Shown: positions 50,528 through 59,552 of the stretch, one piece after another
Position numbering within the stretch: the first letter of the stretch is position 1
Layout: each line of letters begins with the position of its first letter
NCBI GenBank assembly: GCA_040768665.1
Contig: JAXGMN010000017.1
Coordinates: forward strand, 124,001 to 188,000
Direction of reading: 5' to 3'
DNA: 64,000 nucleotides
Source: JABWBD01 sp040768665
GTDB taxonomy: Bacteria; Planctomycetota; Planctomycetia; Pirellulales; Thermoguttaceae
The notes under the pieces: model-generated
What the model was told of the DNA's origin: nothing
Databases searched by the model: none
The model's input: the letters and a program-made list of their open reading frames with translations, nothing else
Made by a program: the position numbers and the translations under genes

Positions 50528-51628
50528 ATGACGTTGCTGCGAACGACGCTGTTGTTGGGGCTCTGTGTAGCGCCCGTGGACCAAACGCGGGCCGAGCGCG
50601 AGTACGTGGAGGCGCGTGGCGGCGGGCGGGCGGCCGCGATGGTCGCGATCGACAATGTTTGTGCATGGCCCAATCTGACGCTGCTGCCCGGCGGGACCAT
50701 CATCGCCACGATCTTTAACCAGCCGAGCCACGGCTTGATGGCCGGCGATGTGCAGTGCTGGGCCAGTGAGGACAACGGCCAGACGTGGCAGAAACGCGGC
50801 ACTCCGGCATTGCACGAGAACGAACATTCCAACCGCATGAACGTCGCGGCGGGCCTGGCGCCGAGCGGCGACCTGCTGGTGATCGCTTCGGGGTGGACGG
50901 GGCTCAAGACATCCGGCGAGTTGGGCAAGCCGTTTCGCGAGCGGATTCTCCGCCCATGGGTCTGCCGGTCGGCCGATGGCGGCAAGACGTGGTCGGTCGA
51001 CGCCGATGCATTCCCGGCGACGTGGCCCGAGGCGGCTCGCCGCAGCTACCCGCCGGAGGGCGCATGTGTACCGTTTGGCGACGTGTTGACAGGAAACGAC
51101 GGAGCATCGCGGGTCGCAATGTACGCGGGCGGGCGGGGCGCGGGGTTCGTGTTCCGCAGCGCGGACGATGGCAAGACGTGGCGTGAGCCGGTGGCGATCG
51201 CCGCCGACGCAATCCTGCACGAACCGGCGCTATTCCATCTCGGCGGCGGAAAGTGGTTGGCAGCCACGCGCTCCAATGGGCTCGACCTCTACGCCTCCGA
51301 TGACGACGCAAAGTCGTGGGCACACCGGATGAAGCTCACCGGTGCTTCGCAGCATCCGGGGCACCTTGCGCGGCTGAGCGACGGCCGTCTGTTGTTGACG
51401 TACGGCAATCGAGTGGACCCGAAAGGGGTCGATATGCGGCTGAGCGTCGATGAGGGAAAGACGTGGACCGATCCGCTGCGCGTAGTCGATTTCGAGGGCG
51501 ACGGAGGCTATCCCAGCAGCATCCAGCTTCCTGACGGACAAGTGCTGACCGCCTATTATGCTGCGCGTACGGCGCAACATCCCCGCTACCATATGGGAGT
51601 TGTCCGTTGGGAGCCTCCGCTTCGATAG
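50528..51628 (+). CDS. Secreted sialidase-family BNR-repeat protein
   Basis: The 366-residue protein has a short signal peptide (MTLLRTTLLLGLCVAPVDQTRA) and five Asp boxes: SEDNGQTW, SADGGKTW, SADDGKTW, SDDDAKSW and SVDEGKTW. These lie on the blades of a six-bladed propeller. The sialidase catalytic Arg triad cannot be placed with confidence, so it may be a non-sialidase exo-glycosidase or a binding protein. It follows the GH123-like gene. Confidence 0.85.
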   Translation: MTLLRTTLLLGLCVAPVDQTRAEREYVEARGGGRAAAMVAIDNVCAWPNLTLLPGGTIIATIFNQPSHGLMAGDVQCWASEDNGQTWQKRGTPALHENEHSNRMNVAAGLAPSGDLLVIASGWTGLKTSGELGKPFRERILRPWVCRSADGGKTWSVDADAFPATWPEAARRSYPPEGACVPFGDVLTGNDGASRVAMYAGGRGAGFVFRSADDGKTWREPVAIAADAILHEPALFHLGGGKWLAATRSNGLDLYASDDDAKSWAHRMKLTGASQHPGHLARLSDGRLLLTYGNRVDPKGVDMRLSVDEGKTWTDPLRVVDFEGDGGYPSSIQLPDGQVLTAYYAARTAQHPRYHMGVVRWEPPLR

Positions 51629-51664
51629 CCGCATTCGACAGGCCGTCCGGAAACTACCGCGTCT

Positions 51665-51688
51665 TGCGGAGCCAGTCCCCTTTTTCAG
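51665..51688 (-). repeat. Short GGGGACTGG-core repeat, inverse of 15323-15346
   Basis: Read on the minus strand, AAAAAGGGGACTGGCTC matches 15323-15346. It falls between the convergent sialidase and Tyr-rich protein genes. Confidence 0.6.
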
Positions 51689-51719
51689 CAGTCATCGTCC
51701 GCCGGCGCTGACCGGCAAG

Positions 51720-51747
51720 AGCCGCTGGGATTTCTCCCAGCGGCTTT
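51720..51747. terminator. Terminator between convergent genes
   Basis: AGCCGCTGGGA pairs with TCCCAGCGGCT around TTTC, then TTT. It serves the sialidase gene from one side and the Tyr-rich protein gene from the other. Confidence 0.75.
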
Positions 51748-51789
51748 CCGATCACGGCCACGCCACAAAGGCGTCCTGAACCGGCGGGT

Positions 51790-52098
51790 TCACCAACCGT
51801 AGCGGTATACTGGTCGTCCGTAAGACCAGCCGTAGTACGGGTAGACGCGGGTGCCACCGTAATACGGATAATACGAGTAAGGACGGCTGACGTAGTACGG
51901 CGTGGGATAGAACCCGCCGTATCCCGACTGCGCATAGGCTGCAGCACTCGCCGAACCGCCCCATGAGGATGCTGCCGCGTACGCGGATGCGCCGCCGTAG
52001 GGGAGGTAACTCCATTGGGCCGTTGCATCCGAGGCGGCCAGCGCTACCGTCAGGCCGACCACCAGCGCCGCGCAGAACTGGAGACTGCGTGCGTTCAT
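51790..52098 (-). CDS. Small secreted Tyr/Gly/Ala-rich protein
   Basis: The 102-residue protein has a signal peptide (LQFCAALVVGLTVALAASDATA). The mature part is low complexity: YGGASAYAAASSWGGSASAAAY then PYYVSRPYSYYPYYGG. The ATG at 52098 is chosen because AGGAGG lies 10 nt upstream; another ATG three codons earlier has the Shine-Dalgarno almost touching it. Such Tyr-rich proteins are common on planctomycete surfaces. Function unknown. Confidence 0.75.
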   Translation of the reverse strand: MNARSLQFCAALVVGLTVALAASDATAQWSYLPYGGASAYAAASSWGGSASAAAYAQSGYGGFYPTPYYVSRPYSYYPYYGGTRVYPYYGWSYGRPVYRYGW

Positions 52099-52245
52099 CT
52101 TGACCATTCCTCCTATTGGAAAGTAACCGGGACAGACACGGAGCTCGCACGTCCATAGTCTTCATGGTCAAAACTCGACGCGCCCCGACAGCATGAGGTC
52201 AAGAAAATCCGCCCCGCGGAGGCGCTCAAAGCAATGCAACTCCCA

Positions 52246-52701
52246 TCAGCAACAGGAGCAGCGTACCGCAGCCAGGCATTTGAAGACGGCCGTGAGGAGG
52301 TCCTGCGAGTCGATGCCTTTCCCTATCACAAGGACGAACAGGTCATCGGCCAGCCTCTCTCGATCCAGTTCACTGGCCCGCCCGGTCAGCAGGATGACCG
52401 GTACGTCCCGGTATTCCTCGCATTGGCGGAGCAGCCGGATAAAATCCGTGCCGAGATAGTCGGGCAGGAAGTAATCGGAAATGACCAGGTCAAAATGCCC
52501 GCGGCGAGCCAGCACCATCGCTTCGACGGCCGTCTCCGCGGTGGTGACTTCCAGCCCTACGGTCGTCAGGGCATTCTCGACAATCTCCCGGCTGAGCTCG
52601 TCGTCGTCGAGAACCAGGACCTGCTTGGATGGCGGCACTACCGAACTTCGGGCCGCCGACCCTGGGTGACTTCTCGGACTCTCTAATGTCCCGACTGACA
52701 T
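52246..52701 (-). CDS. Single-domain response regulator
   Basis: The 151-residue protein has a receiver domain only: acidic triad Asp32-34 in LDDDE, phosphoacceptor Asp76 in VISDYFLP, switch Thr106 in LLTGRAS and Lys128 in VIGKGIDS. The last residues end in a Cys pair (CSCC). The ATG at 52701 is chosen by homology; the upstream extension lacks domain features. No histidine kinase is adjacent. It may shuttle phosphate or act on a distant partner. Confidence 0.85.
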   Translation of the reverse strand: MSVGTLESPRSHPGSAARSSVVPPSKQVLVLDDDELSREIVENALTTVGLEVTTAETAVEAMVLARRGHFDLVISDYFLPDYLGTDFIRLLRQCEEYRDVPVILLTGRASELDRERLADDLFVLVIGKGIDSQDLLTAVFKCLAAVRCSCC

Positions 52702-52955
52702 ACACGGCCCCGATCTCGTAGAGCGATCGCGACGGCAATTCGTCTCGCGCAAGCAGGAACGCCTGGGATAAGACACGGCACAACCTCGGTGCACAAAAGA
52801 TCGCCGTCCAAATAGAACCATAGCTCAGGCGGCGAGACGTGTCAAAGACGAGTCTCTATACGCGCATCCCCTATTGCGAGACCGGTCGGGGGGGTATACA
52901 AAGGGCAGGCAGCCACCATGATTTCAAAGGACAACGCACATGAGCAAAAGTTGCC

Positions 52956-52996
52956 GTAACGCCTTCCCCCTCTCTTCCGCCCCGTGAAATGGTTAC
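52956..52996 (+). mobile_element. MITE-like element, internally deleted copy
   Basis: GTAACGCCTTCCCCCTCTC followed by TTCCGCCCCGTGAAATGGTTAC keeps both ends of the MITE-like element but has lost the middle. It lies 54 nt upstream of the NYN-domain gene. The remaining 52702-53049 stretch has no gene. Confidence 0.6.
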
Positions 52997-53049
52997 GATA
53001 AAGACGGCCTCCTGACCGCGGAAAAAGCCCGCGCCTATCGATACAAGGA

Positions 53050-53565
53050 ATGACCATTCTCGTTGACGGATATAATGTGCTCTACGCGGTGGGAATCCTC
53101 GGCGGCGACACCAAACCGGGGACCCTGGAGCGAGCACGCATGGCCTTGCTCGCCCACCTCGCCCGGTCGCTCACGGCGGAAGAGGCGGCCGCGACTACGG
53201 TCGTTTTCGACGCCGCCGACGCTCCTAAAGATCTGCCCCACACGTACCAGCATCGTGGAATTACCGTGCGGTTTGCCGTCGAGCAGGAAAGCGCCGACGC
53301 CCTGCTGGAGGAGCTGATCCGGCGCGATTCGGCGCCTAAGCATTTGACGGTCGTCTCCAGCGACCACCGGGTGCAACGTGCCGCCCGGCGTCGCCGAGCG
53401 CGGGCGGCCGACAGCGAGAGCTGGTGGGATGAACTGGGGCGCCGCCGCAGGCGGGGCAAGCAGGAATTCGAGCAGGAACCGGCAAGGCCAACCGGCCCCT
53501 TGAGCGACGAAGAGTTGGCCTACTGGCTGGATGAATTCGGCGCCCGGCCGCCTCGCAAATCGTGA
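53050..53565 (+). CDS. NYN-domain (YacP/Rae1-like) ribonuclease candidate
   Basis: The 171-residue protein begins MTILVDGYNVLYAVG, the PIN/NYN first strand with a catalytic Asp at residue 6 and Asn at 9. It continues with TTVVFDAADAPKD and LTVVSSDHRVQRAARRR, supplying further acidic and basic positions, and ends in a charged tail. YacP (Rae1) relatives cleave mRNA on ribosomes. Which acidic residues form the active site is inferred from the family. Confidence 0.85.
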   Translation: MTILVDGYNVLYAVGILGGDTKPGTLERARMALLAHLARSLTAEEAAATTVVFDAADAPKDLPHTYQHRGITVRFAVEQESADALLEELIRRDSAPKHLTVVSSDHRVQRAARRRRARAADSESWWDELGRRRRRGKQEFEQEPARPTGPLSDEELAYWLDEFGARPPRKS

Positions 53566-53801
53566 CCGAAAGAGCGGCCAAGGGATGTCACATCGGCGGT
53601 AGGTGTCCCGGAGGGACTTAGGGCTCGGTAATGGCAAGCGAGCGTCGGAGGCTTCGTTCGCCTCCGGGGGCAAGTGACTGCGATCGGTGCACCGAAATTC
53701 GCATGTACACAAAGTTTGTGACGATTCCGATGAGAGCGATCAAGCGGGCGATCTCTGCCGGAGACGTTGAAAGCCCCGGCGGCAACTTGGGGGATTCTTG
53801 A

Positions 53802-53818
53802 TTGGCACGACACCTGCA
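53802..53818 (+). promoter_or_regulatory. Sigma-54-type promoter upstream of sucA
   Basis: TTGGCACGACACCTGCA has the -24 GG at 53804-53805 and the -12 GC at 53816-53817, the exact 10-nt spacing needed by RpoN, and TGGCACG is the consensus -24 block. Transcription would start near 53829, about 107 nt before the sucA ATG. The 53566-53935 stretch has no gene; a GC-rich hairpin lies near 53646-53666, downstream of the NYN gene. Confidence 0.65.
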
Positions 53819-53935
53819 TTATAGTTCCAGGGGTGAGCCTTCAGTCAACCCGGCTGCTATGATCCAGGCAGCGGTCAACCTTCACAGAAGTCGGCTCGGC
53901 AGCGACCGCGCTGATTCGTCTCCATTGGAATCATC

Positions 53936-56759
53936 ATGTCGCACGCGAACGTGAGCCCAAGCAGCCTCAGCGTCGAATACCTGGAAACCCTGCTGGAAGA
54001 TTATCTCCGCGACCCCGCCGAAGTGCCGGCAAGCTGGCGACAGTATTTCGAGGAGATCTTGCACGAAGCCGCCGACAAGGCTGCCAACACCCCATTTAGC
54101 GGGGCTGCCAGGCTGCGGCCGTCCTTCACTCCACGAAGCCTGTTCAACCCGTCACCGTCGCCCCGCACCAATGGCGCCGCCACGGCACTTGCGGAGCCTC
54201 CGGCCGGGCAGCAATTCGCTGACCCGATTCTCCGGGCCTACCGGGAGCGAGGACATGGCGGCCCGGATCGATCCGCTGGGACGCCCTCGTCCGGGACATC
54301 CGGAATTGTCCCCGGAGTTCTACGGATTTGAGCCGAGCGATCTGGCCCAGCCTGTCGCAGGGCGTGCCATCGGCGGTTTCGAGGTCGGGTCGGTGGGGGA
54401 ATTGCTCGACCGGCTGAAGGAGACTTACTGTCGGTCAGTAGGCGTCGAGTTCATGCATATCGATGATGTATCGGTCCGCCAGTGGCTCCAGCAGTGGATG
54501 GAATCGACCGGCAACCGGATCGAACTCAGCCGGGAAGAAGAGATGCGGATCCTCTCGCGGCTGACGTGCGCGACCAGTTTCGAGGAGTTCGTCCAGAAGA
54601 AATACGTCGGTGCGAAGACGTTTTCCCTGGAAGGCGCCGAGATCCTGATCCCGGTTCTGGACCGTGCCATCGAGCGAGCCGGATCTCAGGGTGTCCGGCA
54701 GATCGTGATGGGAATGGCGCACCGCGGACGACTCAACGTGCTCGCCAACATTCTGGGCAAGAACCCGCGGCAGATCTTCTACGAATTTGAGGACAAGGAA
54801 CACCCGCTGCCGGGCGGCGGCGACGTAAAATACCACCTCGGCCACAGCAACGACTGGATCACCGTCGGTGGCGAAAAGATTCATCTCACCTTGTGCTTCA
54901 ATCCGAGCCACCTCGAATTTGTCAATCCGGTGGCTGCGGGCTCTTCGCGGGCGAAGGAGGATCGAGCCGGCGATATCGGCCACGAGCACGGGATGACGAT
55001 TCTCATCCATGGCGACGCGGCGTTCGCCGGGGAAGGGATCGTCCAGGAAACTCTCAACCTCAGCCAACTCCCCGGCTACACGACCGGCGGAACGCTCCAC
55101 GTCATCCTCAACAACCAGATCGGTTTCACCACGCTTCCCAACGAAGGCCGCTCGACACGCTACTCGAGCGACGTGGCCAAAATGCTTCAAATTCCGATCT
55201 TCCACGTCAACGGGGAGGAACCCGAGGCGGTCGCTCACGTGGTTGACCTGGCCATGGACTTCCGCCGCGAGTTCCATCGCGACGTGGTGATCGATCTGTA
55301 TTGTTACCGGAAGCACGGGCACAACGAGAGCGACGAGCCCGAATTCACCCAGCCGCTGCTCTACGGCAGGCGGATCCGCGGTCGTAAGACACTCCGCCGA
55401 CGCTATTGCGAGCGCCTGGTCGAGGCCGGCCGTATCCAGGCCGAAGACGCGGACCGGATGGACGAGGAGTGCCGGAACCACCTTGAAAAAGAGCACTCGC
55501 TGGCCCGCAGCGGCGATGTTTCCGGGCCTTCTTTCACCTTGGGCGACGTCTGGCGCGGCTATCGCGTCGGGTTGGAAACACCCGACGAACAGGTCCATAC
55601 GGGCGTCGACCGGCAAGAGCTGTCACGAATACTGAAGAAGCTCACGGAACTGCCGGAAGACTTCCACCTGCATCCCAAGCTGAAGCGGTGGAACGAGCGG
55701 CGGCGGGCGATGGCCGACGGGGGACAGCCGGTCGACTGGGCCGCTGCCGAAGCGCTCGCACTGGGTACGCTGTCGATCGACGGGTACCGCATCCGCTTGA
55801 GCGGACAGGACACGGGGCGCGGCACGTTCAGTCATCGCCACGCGATCCTTCATGACTTCGAGGACGGCCACACGTACGTGCCGCTGAGACACGTCGCGGA
55901 AGACCAGGCGCCGGTCGACATCATCAACAGCCCGCTGTCCGAAGCAGGTTGCCTCGGATTCGAGTACGGCTACAGTCTTGACTACCCCGATGCGCTGGTG
56001 GCCTGGGAGGCTCAGTTCGGCGATTTTTGGAATGCGGCGCAGGTAATCGTGGACCAGTTCCTGGCAAGCGCGGAGGAGAAGTGGCGACGGTTGAGTGGAA
56101 TTACGCTTTTGCTTCCCCATGGCTTTGAAGGTCAAGGCCCCGAGCACTCGAGCGCTCGGTTGGAACGGTTTCTCAATCTGGCCACGCAGCACAACTTCCA
56201 GGTGGTCGTGCCGAGCACTCCTTCGCAATACTTTCACTGCTTGCGGCGGCAGATGCTCCGCCGATGGTTGAAGCCGCTAATCATCATGACACCGAAGAGT
56301 CTGCTCCGACATCCACGTTGTGTGTCGAATCTCGATGAGTTGGCGGAAGGGCGTTTCTGCCGCGTGTTGGCCGACCAGGTGGTGGACCCGTCGGCTGCGA
56401 CGCGCGTCCTCGTTTGCTGTGGCAAGATTTATTACGAATTGCTGGAGAAACGTGAGGAACTCGCCCGCACGGATGTGGCGATTCTGCGGATGGAGCAGCT
56501 TTATCCACTCCCTCGCAATCAGTTGCAGGTGGCCCTGGAGCCCTACCCCGACGAGGTCCCGGTCTACTGGGTCCAGGAGGAGCCGTTCAATATGGGGGCC
56601 AGCCAGTTCTTGAAAATTCGCCTGCAAAACCGGCTTTACGATCGATTTCCGTTCCAGACCATCTCGAGGCGCACGGCCGCGAGCCCGGCCACCGGCTGGG
56701 GCAGCCTGCATCGCAAAGAGCAGCACCAATTGCTTGATCGGGCCTTCCACGAGACGTAG
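53936..56759 (+). CDS. sucA: 2-oxoglutarate dehydrogenase E1 component, frameshifted near residue 107
   Basis: Two frames together cover a complete SucA of about 940 residues. The first (53936 on) carries the N-terminal segment SLSVEYLETLLEDYLRDPAEVPASWRQYF through FADPILRAYRERGH. Near 54254 the frame changes by +1 and continues MAARIDPLGRPRPGHPELSPEFYGF. The TPP-binding transketolase core follows: GMAHRGRLNVLANILGK, HLGHSNDW, VILNNQIGFTTLPNEGRST and YRKHGHNESDEPEFTQP, plus the pyrimidine domain (GTFSHRHAILHDFEDG). The two pieces read as one gene with two bases missing at the CATG junction, so this is a real mutation, programmed +1 frameshifting, or a sequence error. E1 decarboxylates 2-oxoglutarate in the TCA cycle. 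Confidence 0.9.
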
Positions 56760-56819
56760 GGTATCGGTGTGCGGTTGGGCGCGTAGTCCGGTGGTCCTTT
56801 CCTCTGAGCGAGAGCAACA

Positions 56820-58100
56820 ATGGCCGTCGAAGTGAAAGTCCCCGCAGTGGGCGAGTCTGTATACGAAGTGCAGATATCGCAGTGGCTGAAGCAGGAGGGG
56901 CAGCGGGTCGAAAAGGACGACGACTTGGTGGAGATCGAAAGCGAGAAAGCCACGGTCACCGTGCCCGCGCCCGCGTCCGGGGCGCTGGTCAGAATCCTGA
57001 AAAAGGACGGTGAGTTCGCCAACGTCGGCGACCTGATCGCCGAGGTCGACGAATCGGCGGAGGGCAGGCCGGCGGAAGCTCCTGTCGAGCCGGAGCCGGA
57101 ATCGACCGGCCAACCGGCGGCCGAAGCACCGGCGGAATCGGCCGCCGCGCCGCCGGCGCGGCCGTCCGGCCAGTCGAACGGGCCGCCCCGCTTCATGCCG
57201 GCCGCCGAACGGGTTTTGGCTGCGCACGGACTGAAAGCCGAAGAAGTGCCGGCAACCGGCCCGGGGGGACGCCTGTTGAAAGAGGATGTCGAGCGGTATC
57301 TCGATGAGAGACGTCCCCGCCGCGGGCCGTCGCCTCCGAGCGAAAAGGCCCCGGCCTCTACGAAGCCGGAAGCTCCCGTTGCCGCTGCCGCCCTCGCCGA
57401 CCGCGAGGAAGACGTGGTGCCGATGAGCATGATCCGCCGGGCGATCGCGAATCGGCTGGTGGAGGCTCAGCAGACCGCGGCTCTGTTGACCACGTTCAAC
57501 GAGGTCGACATGTCGGAAGTGATGGCCCTGCGAAAGAAATACGCCGAGCCGTTCAAGGATCGTTACGGCATCAAGCTGGGGTTCATGTCGTTTTTCGTCA
57601 AGGCGGCCATCGAAGGGCTCAAGCGGTTTCCGCAGGTGAACGCCGAGATCCGCGGGCGAAACATCGTCTACCGCAACTACTACGACATCGGCGTGGCCAT
57701 CGGCGGCGGCAAAGGCCTGGTTGTGCCGATCCTCCGCAATGCCGAGCGGATGAGCTTCGCCGAGATCGAGCGGGCCATCGCCGAACTGGCGGTTCGGGCT
57801 CGTGAGAACAAGATCGATCCGGAGGAGCTCGCGGGCGGAACGTTCACGATCAGCAACGGCGGCGTGTACGGCTCGATGCTCTCCACGCCGATTATTAATC
57901 CGCCACAGAGCGGAATTCTCGGACTGCACGCCATCCAGGACCGGCCCGTCGCCCGCGAAGGCCAGGTGGTGATCCGGCCGATGATGTATCTCGCATTGAC
58001 ATACGACCACAGGATCGTCGACGGCCGCGAGGCGGTCACGTTCCTTCGCACGATCAAGGAAGTGATCGAGGACCCCGCACGTTTGCTCCTGGAGCTGTAA
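56820..58100 (+). CDS. sucB: Dihydrolipoyl succinyltransferase (2-oxoglutarate dehydrogenase E2)
   Basis: The 426-residue protein has a lipoyl domain (residues 1-77) with Lys43 in IESEKATV as the lipoylation site. A Pro/Ala/Glu-rich linker is followed by a peripheral-subunit-binding domain (FMPAAERVLAAHGLKAEEVPATGPGGRLLKEDV) and then the catalytic acyltransferase with YDHRIVDGREAVTFL and the active His and Asp. It transfers succinyl from E1 to CoA. It lies 60 nt after sucA and directly abuts lpd. Confidence 0.95.
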   Translation: MAVEVKVPAVGESVYEVQISQWLKQEGQRVEKDDDLVEIESEKATVTVPAPASGALVRILKKDGEFANVGDLIAEVDESAEGRPAEAPVEPEPESTGQPAAEAPAESAAAPPARPSGQSNGPPRFMPAAERVLAAHGLKAEEVPATGPGGRLLKEDVERYLDERRPRRGPSPPSEKAPASTKPEAPVAAAALADREEDVVPMSMIRRAIANRLVEAQQTAALLTTFNEVDMSEVMALRKKYAEPFKDRYGIKLGFMSFFVKAAIEGLKRFPQVNAEIRGRNIVYRNYYDIGVAIGGGKGLVVPILRNAERMSFAEIERAIAELAVRARENKIDPEELAGGTFTISNGGVYGSMLSTPIINPPQSGILGLHAIQDRPVAREGQVVIRPMMYLALTYDHRIVDGREAVTFLRTIKEVIEDPARLLLEL

Positions 58101-59492
58101 ATGGAAGCTGCATCGCATGACCTGGTGGTAGTTGGCGCCGGCCCCGGCGGCTACGTGGCGGCGTTGCGCGCCGCGCAGCTCGGGCTGAACGCGGCATGCG
58201 TCGACGAGAACGCTCTGTTGGGAGGCACTTGTCTGCGGGTCGGCTGCATCCCGAGCAAAGCGCTTCTCGAATCGAGCGAGAAATACTACGAGGCGAAACA
58301 TGCTTTCGCCGCGCATGGGGTCAAACTGCCGGAAGTCCAGCTTGATCTCGCCACGATGCTTTCGCGAAAAGACAACGTCGTCCAAACGCTTTGCCGTGGA
58401 ATCGACGGACTGCTGAAGCGGCAGAAGATCACCGTCTACCGCGGTCGCGGCCGCTTCGAGGGGCCCGATCGCCTGGTCGTCGAAGAAGAATCGGGGCCGA
58501 GGCCCTTGGCAGCCAAGCAATGGCTGATCGCCACTGGCAGCCGTCCGGCGGCGCTCCCGGGCGTGGAGCTTGACGGCGATCGCATCGGTACGAGCACTGA
58601 AGCGCTTTCCTACGGCGAGGTTCCCGGCCACATGGTCGTTATCGGTGCCGGCTACATCGGGCTGGAACTGGGATCGGTATGGAGCCGCTTGGGGTCGAAG
58701 GTAACCGTCGTTGAGACACTCGACCGAATCCTGCCCGGCCTCGACGCACAGTTGGCCTCAGAAGCCAGGAAGATCCTTCAAAAGCAGGGACTCGAGTTCC
58801 ATCTTTCCCGGCGGGTCCGCCGCGCGTATCGCGACGGCGATACTTGCGTCGTCGAATGTGAGGCAGTGGAGCCGATCCGGTGCGATCGCGTCCTGCTGGC
58901 GGTTGGCCGCAAAGCGAACACCGACAATCTCGGCCTTGAGAGCGCCGGCGTGCGTCTCGACGAGGCGGGCCGAATCCTGGTCGACGCCACATACGCAACC
59001 AGCGTTCCGGGCATCTATGCGATCGGGGATTGCATCGGCGGGATGATGCTCGCCCACAAAGCGTCCGAGGAGGGAATCGCGTGTGTGGAGAAGCTGGTCA
59101 CCGGCTATGGACACGTCAACTATGAAACCATTCCGGCGGTCGTGTACACGCACCCCGAGATCGCCAGTGTCGGGAAGACGGAGGAACAACTCCAAGAAGC
59201 GGAACGTCCTTTCCGCAAGGGCGTGTTTCCGTTTCGCGCCAACGGTCGCGCGCGAACGCTCAACCAGATCGACGGCCTGGTGAAGGTGCTGGCCGACGAG
59301 AAGACGGACCGGGTTTTGGGCGTGCACATCCTCGGTCCGAGGGCCGGCGACATGATCGCCGAAGCGGCCGTCGCGATGGACTACGGCGCCACGGCCGAGG
59401 ACATCGCCCGAAGTTGCCATGCCCATCCGACCCTGGCCGAGTCGGTCAAAGAAGCTGCCCTGGCGGTCGACGGACGGGCGCTGCACGTGTAG
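58101..59492 (+). CDS. lpdA: Dihydrolipoamide dehydrogenase (E3)
   Basis: The 463-residue flavoprotein has the FAD motif VVGAGPGGYVAALRAAQLG, the redox pair Cys44/Cys49 in GGTCLRVGCIPSK, the NAD motif VVIGAGYIGLELG, the FAD-contacting YAIGDCIGGMMLAHKA, and the C-terminal dimer-interface HAHPTLAE with the catalytic His. It reoxidises dihydrolipoamide with NAD+. It starts immediately after the sucB stop, so sucA-sucB-lpd is one operon. Confidence 0.96.
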   Translation: MEAASHDLVVVGAGPGGYVAALRAAQLGLNAACVDENALLGGTCLRVGCIPSKALLESSEKYYEAKHAFAAHGVKLPEVQLDLATMLSRKDNVVQTLCRGIDGLLKRQKITVYRGRGRFEGPDRLVVEEESGPRPLAAKQWLIATGSRPAALPGVELDGDRIGTSTEALSYGEVPGHMVVIGAGYIGLELGSVWSRLGSKVTVVETLDRILPGLDAQLASEARKILQKQGLEFHLSRRVRRAYRDGDTCVVECEAVEPIRCDRVLLAVGRKANTDNLGLESAGVRLDEAGRILVDATYATSVPGIYAIGDCIGGMMLAHKASEEGIACVEKLVTGYGHVNYETIPAVVYTHPEIASVGKTEEQLQEAERPFRKGVFPFRANGRARTLNQIDGLVKVLADEKTDRVLGVHILGPRAGDMIAEAAVAMDYGATAEDIARSCHAHPTLAESVKEAALAVDGRALHV

Positions 59493-59515
59493 GTCCCGCT
59501 TTCCGAGCGGGACCT
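59491..59515. terminator. Terminator hairpin after lpdA
   Basis: AGGTCCCGCT pairs perfectly with AGCGGGACCT around TTCCG, beginning in the lpdA stop codon. It belongs to the GTCCCGCT repeat family (also 38118-38150) and lies between convergent genes. Confidence 0.65.
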
Positions 59516-59552
59516 GGCACTGCGGTACGTATTGTTCCGCTCCACGTCGTTT

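Noticed and set aside
56277..58631. 784-residue minus-strand ORF opposite sucA, sucB and lpdA
   Set aside because: Shadow of three conserved genes.
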